Part shown: positions 4,970-7,891 of the stretch, piece by piece | Layout: each line of letters begins with the position of its first letter | How positions within the stretch are numbered: position 1 is the stretch's first letter | NCBI GenBank assembly: GCA_039917655.1 | Contig: JBDSJC010000262.1 | Span: 1-7,891 of the forward strand | Reading direction: 5' to 3' | DNA from: PNKC01 sp039917655 | GTDB lineage: Bacteria > Chloroflexota > Dehalococcoidia > Tepidiformales > Tepidiformaceae | Length of the DNA stretch: 7,891 bases | Made by a program: the position numbers and the translations under genes | The notes under the pieces: generated by a model | Told to the model about the DNA's origin: nothing | What the model saw: the letters and a program-made list of their open reading frames with translations, nothing else | Database searches by the model: none

Positions 4970-6739
4970 ATGGCAGATTATTGGGACAAGTACTGGCGGG
5001 ATCGCACCAGCCGCCGCCGCTTCCTTGGCACGGCGGGCGCCGCTGGCGTCGGCGCGGCGGGCCTCGCGCTCGTCGGCTGCGGCGATGACGACTCCACAAA
5101 AGGCGGGGCAAGTACGCTCGCCACGGCCACTCCCGGAGGCGCCGCAGCCTCCCCCACCTCCGCCGACCCGCTGGCCGGCGTCAAGCGCGGCGGCGTCTAC
5201 AAGAATGTCGCCAGTGGCGATCCGCCCTCCATCGACCCGTACGGAAACGCCAGCTTCCTGACCAAGGGCGCCGTCACATACAGCTACGGGCGCCTCTACA
5301 AATACAAGACGGACCCCAACGTAGCCGCCGGCAATGTCCTGCCGACGCCGGACATTGCGGCCAGCGCCGAGACAAGCCCGGACGGCTTAAAGTGGACGAT
5401 CAAGCTCCGCCCCGGCATCAAGTTCCACAACGTGGCGCCGGTCAACGGGCGCGCCATCAGCAGCGACGATGTGAGGTTCTCCTGGGGCCGGGCAACCGCC
5501 GCCACCAATACGAACGCCACCCAACTGACCTTCATCGACAAAGTCGAGTACCCGGACCCCTCCACGGTAAGCTTCACGCTGAAGGTCCCGCACGTCGCGT
5601 TCCTCGATATTCTCGCCGACACCAACCTGCTCCAGATCATGCCGGTGGAATCCGAAGGCAAGTTCGACCCGGCGAAGCAGATGATCGGCAGCGGCCCATG
5701 GGTCTTCGATTCCTACAAGGTCGGCGAAAAGTTCGTCTTCAAGAAGAACCCGGACTGGTATGAAAAGGGCTATCCGTTGATGGATGGCGTCGAAATCGCC
5801 CTCATCCCGGAATACGCCAACCGCAAGACCCAGTTCCTTGCCGGTAACCTGGACACTACGGTCTTATTGGCCGAAGACCTCGTCAGCACCCGGGACCAAC
5901 TGAAGAACGTCACTCTCTACGGCGAACTCACGAATTCCCTCAGCCTATTTTACTTCGACGCTGACCCGAGCTCGCCGGTACAGGATGCCCGCGTCCGCCA
6001 GGCGATTTCGATGTGCCTCGACCGCGACGCCCTCACCGACCTTGGCTACAACGTCAAGAAGTTGAAGGCCGCCGGGCTGGACGTGAAGACGGGCTGGAAC
6101 AACATCATCCCGGTGGGCATGCCGCGCTACTGGCTTGACCCGCAGGGCAAGGACATCGGCGATTCAGGCAAGTACTTCAAGTACAACATTGCCGAAGCAA
6201 AGAAGCTTATGGAGGCGGCGGGCAAGGGCGCGGGCTTCGAAATCAAGTATCAATACGCCGGGGCCCGCTACAGCGCCGCCCATGATCTGATCGCCGAGGC
6301 GCAGGTCGGCTACCTTGCGGGCATCGGCATCACGGCCAAGGTCGAGGTCCAGGATTACACCGCGAAGTACATCACGCAGACTTTCGCCGGCAACTTCCAG
6401 GGCATCGCCTTTGGCCCCGAGACCCCCTTCCCGGAAGCCGGCGGCTACCCATTGCGCCACTTCACCGACAACCCCTTGAACCACGGCAAGGTCAAGGATG
6501 CCGAGCTCGCCAAGCTGGCCCGCGATCAACAGTCTGCCCCCACGGAAGAGAAGCGCAAGGCGATCTTCTGGGAGATCCAGCGCAAGAACGCCGAGAAGAT
6601 GTACTACGTCCCCAGCCAGGTCGGTGCGGCCACCATCTGGGAAGGGCATGCCCCGCACATCAAAAACGTGCTCTACCAGACCGTCGGCTACGGATCTCCG
6701 ACCGAGGAACTGCCGTTCCGCTGGAGCGACAAGGCGTAG
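4970..6739 (+). CDS. ABC transporter substrate-binding lipoprotein, family 5 (peptide/nickel type), copy 2
   Basis: A 589-residue paralogue of copy 1, one residue longer in the linker after the lipid cysteine. It has the same Tat motif SRRRF (14-18), LVGC lipobox with Cys37, and the family-5 core throughout. By eye, protein identity to copy 1 is around 80%. Differences cluster in a few places: LDTTVLLAEDL where copy 1 has LDATDLNAEDL (293-303), LTNSLSLFYF for LPNLLSFFYF, YQYAGARYSAAHDLI for YQYVQNRYGASFDAI (426-440), and GPETPFPEAGGYPLRHF for GYESQFPESGSYPLRQF (481-497). Most of the rest is nearly unchanged. Such clustered change would fit a shift of ligand preference, though I have no structure to prove these line the pocket. 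Its own promoter, structured leader and strong ribosome binding site indicate separate transcription. No transporter membrane or ATPase partner is adjacent. The ligand is unknown. Confidence 0.93.
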   Translation: MADYWDKYWRDRTSRRRFLGTAGAAGVGAAGLALVGCGDDDSTKGGASTLATATPGGAAASPTSADPLAGVKRGGVYKNVASGDPPSIDPYGNASFLTKGAVTYSYGRLYKYKTDPNVAAGNVLPTPDIAASAETSPDGLKWTIKLRPGIKFHNVAPVNGRAISSDDVRFSWGRATAATNTNATQLTFIDKVEYPDPSTVSFTLKVPHVAFLDILADTNLLQIMPVESEGKFDPAKQMIGSGPWVFDSYKVGEKFVFKKNPDWYEKGYPLMDGVEIALIPEYANRKTQFLAGNLDTTVLLAEDLVSTRDQLKNVTLYGELTNSLSLFYFDADPSSPVQDARVRQAISMCLDRDALTDLGYNVKKLKAAGLDVKTGWNNIIPVGMPRYWLDPQGKDIGDSGKYFKYNIAEAKKLMEAAGKGAGFEIKYQYAGARYSAAHDLIAEAQVGYLAGIGITAKVEVQDYTAKYITQTFAGNFQGIAFGPETPFPEAGGYPLRHFTDNPLNHGKVKDAELAKLARDQQSAPTEEKRKAIFWEIQRKNAEKMYYVPSQVGAATIWEGHAPHIKNVLYQTVGYGSPTEELPFRWSDKA

Positions 6740-6744
6740 GCGTA

Positions 6745-6760
6745 GACCTCTCACGAGGTT
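6745..6760 (+). terminator. Weak hairpin after copy 2, possible terminator
   Basis: ACCTC and GAGGT form a 5-base-pair stem with a TCAC loop, extendable by one G-T pair, five bases after the stop codon. Only TT follows, so intrinsic termination would be inefficient. Confidence 0.2.
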
Positions 6761-6858
6761 AACAGCGAGCTGAGCGTGGGACCACTAACGATGGCTTCCC
6801 CTCCGCAGCACCTCGGCTAAGGTGCCACGCACTTCCTACGTTCGGCGGCGGACCAAAG

Positions 6859-6887
6859 TTGACACCCCCCGATCACCGGTAAACAAT
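6859..6887 (+). promoter_or_regulatory. Promoter of binding-protein copy 3
   Basis: A perfect TTGACA (6859-6864) lies within the 14-base block shared with copy 2. At 17 bases spacing the -10 position reads AACAAT (6882-6887); the base-for-base counterpart of the copy-2 -10 box is TAAACA (6880-6885) at 15 bases. A 2-base length difference in the C-rich spacer accounts for this ambiguity. GATCAC-GGTA-ACAA is shared between both promoters. Confidence 0.55.
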
Positions 6888-6896
6888 CGGGTACGC

Positions 6897-6921
6897 CTAT
6901 GCCTGTGCATACTGGGCATAG
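6897..6921 (+). promoter_or_regulatory. Leader stem-loop 1 of copy 3
   Basis: CTATGCC (6897-6903) and GGCATAG (6915-6921) form a perfect 7-base-pair stem with an 11-base loop. An alternative smaller palindrome, TATGC-CTGT-GCATA (6898-6911), uses the bases shared with copy 2. The stem differs in sequence from copy 2 although the location is equivalent. Confidence 0.4.
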
Positions 6922-6933
6922 ACCAATCCTATC

Positions 6934-6954
6934 GACGGCGGCAAACGTACCGTT
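6934..6954 (+). promoter_or_regulatory. Leader stem-loop 2 of copy 3
   Basis: GACGG (6934-6938) pairs with CCGTT (6950-6954) around loop CGGCAAACGTA. Four Watson-Crick pairs and one terminal G-U pair keep most of the copy-2 stem despite a C-to-T change. It starts exactly 60 bases before the ATG, as the aligned base (4910) does in copy 2. Confidence 0.45.
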
Positions 6955-6981
6955 CGTCAGGAACCAACGCTCAAAGCATCA

Positions 6982-6990
6982 GAGGGGGAA
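6982..6990 (+). promoter_or_regulatory. Ribosome binding site of binding-protein copy 3
   Basis: GAGGGGGAA with five bases between its last G and ATG 6994, the same strong layout as copy 2. It fixes the start at the conserved MADYWDKYW. Confidence 0.85.
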
Positions 6991-6993
6991 TTT

Positions 6994-7891
6994 ATGGCAG
7001 ATTATTGGGACAAGTACTGGCAGAGCCGCACCAGCCGCCGCCGCTTCCTGGGCACGGCTGGCGCTGCTGGCGTCGGCGCCGCGGGCCTCGCGCTCGTCGG
7101 CTGCGGCGATGACGACAGCACTTCAGGTGGCGCAAATACCCTGGCTACGGCCACGCCCGGAAGCGCGTCAGCTTCGCCCACCTCCGCTGACCCGCTGGCC
7201 GGCGTCAAGCGCGGCGGAGTCTACAAGACGTTCGCCACCGGCGATCCGCCTTCCATCGACCCGTACGGCAACCTCAGCTTCCTCACCAAGGGCACGACGA
7301 TCTACTCCTACAGCCGTCTCTTCAAATACAAGACGGACCCCAAGGTCGCAGCAGCAAGCGTCCTCCCGACGCCGGACATTGCGGCCAGCGCGGAGGCCAG
7401 CGCGGACGGCCTGAAGTACACGATCAAGCTCCGTCCTGGCGTCAAATTCCACAATGTGGCGCCGGTCAATGGCCGGGCGATCACCAGCGACGATGTGAAG
7501 TTCTCGTGGGGCCGCGCCACCGCCGCCACCAACACGAACGCCACGCAGCTCAAGTTCGTGGATAAGGTCGAGTACCCGGACGCATCTACTATCACCTTCA
7601 CACTGCAAGCGCCGAACGCCGCCTTCCTCGACATTCTCGCCGACACCAACCTGTTGCAGATCATGCCGACCGAGGCGGAAGGAAAGTTCGATCCCGCGAA
7701 GGTCATGATCGGCTCAGGCCCATGGGTCTTCGATTCTTACAAGGCCGGCGAGAAGTTCCTCTACAAGAAGAATCCAGACTGGTACGAAAAAGGCTACCCG
7801 CTGATGGATGGCGTGGAAGTGGCCATCATCCCCGAGTACGCGAACCGCAAGGCGCAATTCCTGGCTGGCGCGCTGGACGTGACCGACCTGA
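6994..7891 (+). CDS. ABC transporter substrate-binding lipoprotein, family 5 (peptide/nickel type), copy 3 (cut by the right edge)
   Basis: The first 299 residues of a third paralogue; about half the protein lies beyond the window. It has the same Tat motif SRRRF (14-18), LVGC lipobox (Cys37) and a linker of copy-2 length. Landmarks GDPPSIDPYG, RPGVKFHN, SDDVKFSWGRA, IGSGPWVFDSYKAGEKF and MDGVEVAIIPEYANRK are all present. It shares some segments with copy 1 only (NLSFLTKG, IYSYSRL, APNAAFLDILADT, PTEA, KVMIGSGPW, VEVAIIPEY) and others with copy 2 only (GTAGAAG, VAPVNGRAI, TAATNTNATQL, DTNLLQ, DWYEKGYP). It therefore looks like a mosaic or a holder of ancestral states. Promoter and leader match copy 2. 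The role is as for the other copies: capture of a solute for an ABC transporter not encoded here. No frameshift is seen up to the edge. Confidence 0.92.
   Translation, partial: MADYWDKYWQSRTSRRRFLGTAGAAGVGAAGLALVGCGDDDSTSGGANTLATATPGSASASPTSADPLAGVKRGGVYKTFATGDPPSIDPYGNLSFLTKGTTIYSYSRLFKYKTDPKVAAASVLPTPDIAASAEASADGLKYTIKLRPGVKFHNVAPVNGRAITSDDVKFSWGRATAATNTNATQLKFVDKVEYPDASTITFTLQAPNAAFLDILADTNLLQIMPTEAEGKFDPAKVMIGSGPWVFDSYKAGEKFLYKKNPDWYEKGYPLMDGVEVAIIPEYANRKAQFLAGALDVTDL

Larger units (their letters stand above)
6740..6993. other. Spacer between binding-protein copies 2 and 3
   Basis: This 254-base stretch has no gene. It holds a small hairpin soon after the copy-2 stop (6745-6760), a second hairpin with stem GCACCT/AGGTGC (6808-6813 with 6820-6825), and from 6853 the promoter and leader shared with copy 2. 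Confidence 0.6.
4828..7891 (+). repeat. Tandem duplication of promoter, leader and binding-protein gene (copies 2 and 3)
   Basis: The shared block starting CCAAAGTTGACACC recurs at 4828 and 6853, a period of 2025 bases, and the start codons recur at 2024. The unit thus includes promoter, leader, gene and spacer. Copy 1 (2840) is related in its coding part only. The second unit is cut at 7891, so the number of copies may be larger. Confidence 0.8.

Noticed and set aside
1..7891. tRNA, rRNA, CRISPR array, insertion sequence transposase or origin
   Set aside because: No cloverleaf-like segment with conserved loop bases, no regularly spaced long repeats, and no transposase or replication-initiator motifs were seen on either strand.

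Overview
This GC-rich window (low to mid 60s percent by eye) carries four kinds of content. They are the start of a CLC-type anion channel gene on the minus strand, a fragment of a phage major-capsid-like protein, a two-gene phosphatase operon, and a tandem series of three closely related peptide/nickel-type ABC transporter substrate-binding lipoproteins. The third of these runs off the right edge. The lipoproteins combine twin-arginine motifs with a lipobox and many near-identical family-5 copies, and the spacers contain short heptamer repeats. That combination resembles Chloroflexota (Dehalococcoidia/SAR202-like) genomes, but no marker gene here proves the phylum.

Layout. Positions 718 to 1 (minus) encode the first 239 residues of a CLC channel/antiporter. 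Positions 748-1089 (plus) hold the C-terminal end of a capsid-like protein, followed by two hairpins, the second a convincing terminator (1138-1184). A 378-base spacer (1090-1467) contains a nested inverted-repeat structure at 1192-1413, with REP-like sequences inside it and heptamer repeats in it. Positions 1468-2217 encode a protein-tyrosine-phosphatase-like enzyme. Its stop overlaps by 8 bases the start of a stand-alone polynucleotide 3'-phosphatase-like HAD protein (2210-2632).

From 2840 to the right edge lie three substrate-binding protein genes on the plus strand (2840-4606, 4970-6739, 6994 to beyond 7891). They look roughly 80% or more identical in protein, and no permease or ATPase gene lies between them. 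Each has its own strong ribosome binding site and a long spacer. Copies 2 and 3 share a promoter with a perfect TTGACA box and a roughly 130-base leader in which two stem-loops can be drawn in both copies. Copy 1 lacks this leader.

How the genes may work together: the three lipoproteins probably deliver related oligopeptide-like or other solutes to an ABC transporter encoded elsewhere, with separate expression control for copies 2 and 3. The phosphatase pair is likely co-transcribed and translationally coupled, but its shared purpose is not evident. The most noteworthy signals are the conserved structured leader of copies 2 and 3, the nested inverted repeat beside the phage remnant, and the lone PNKP-type phosphatase.
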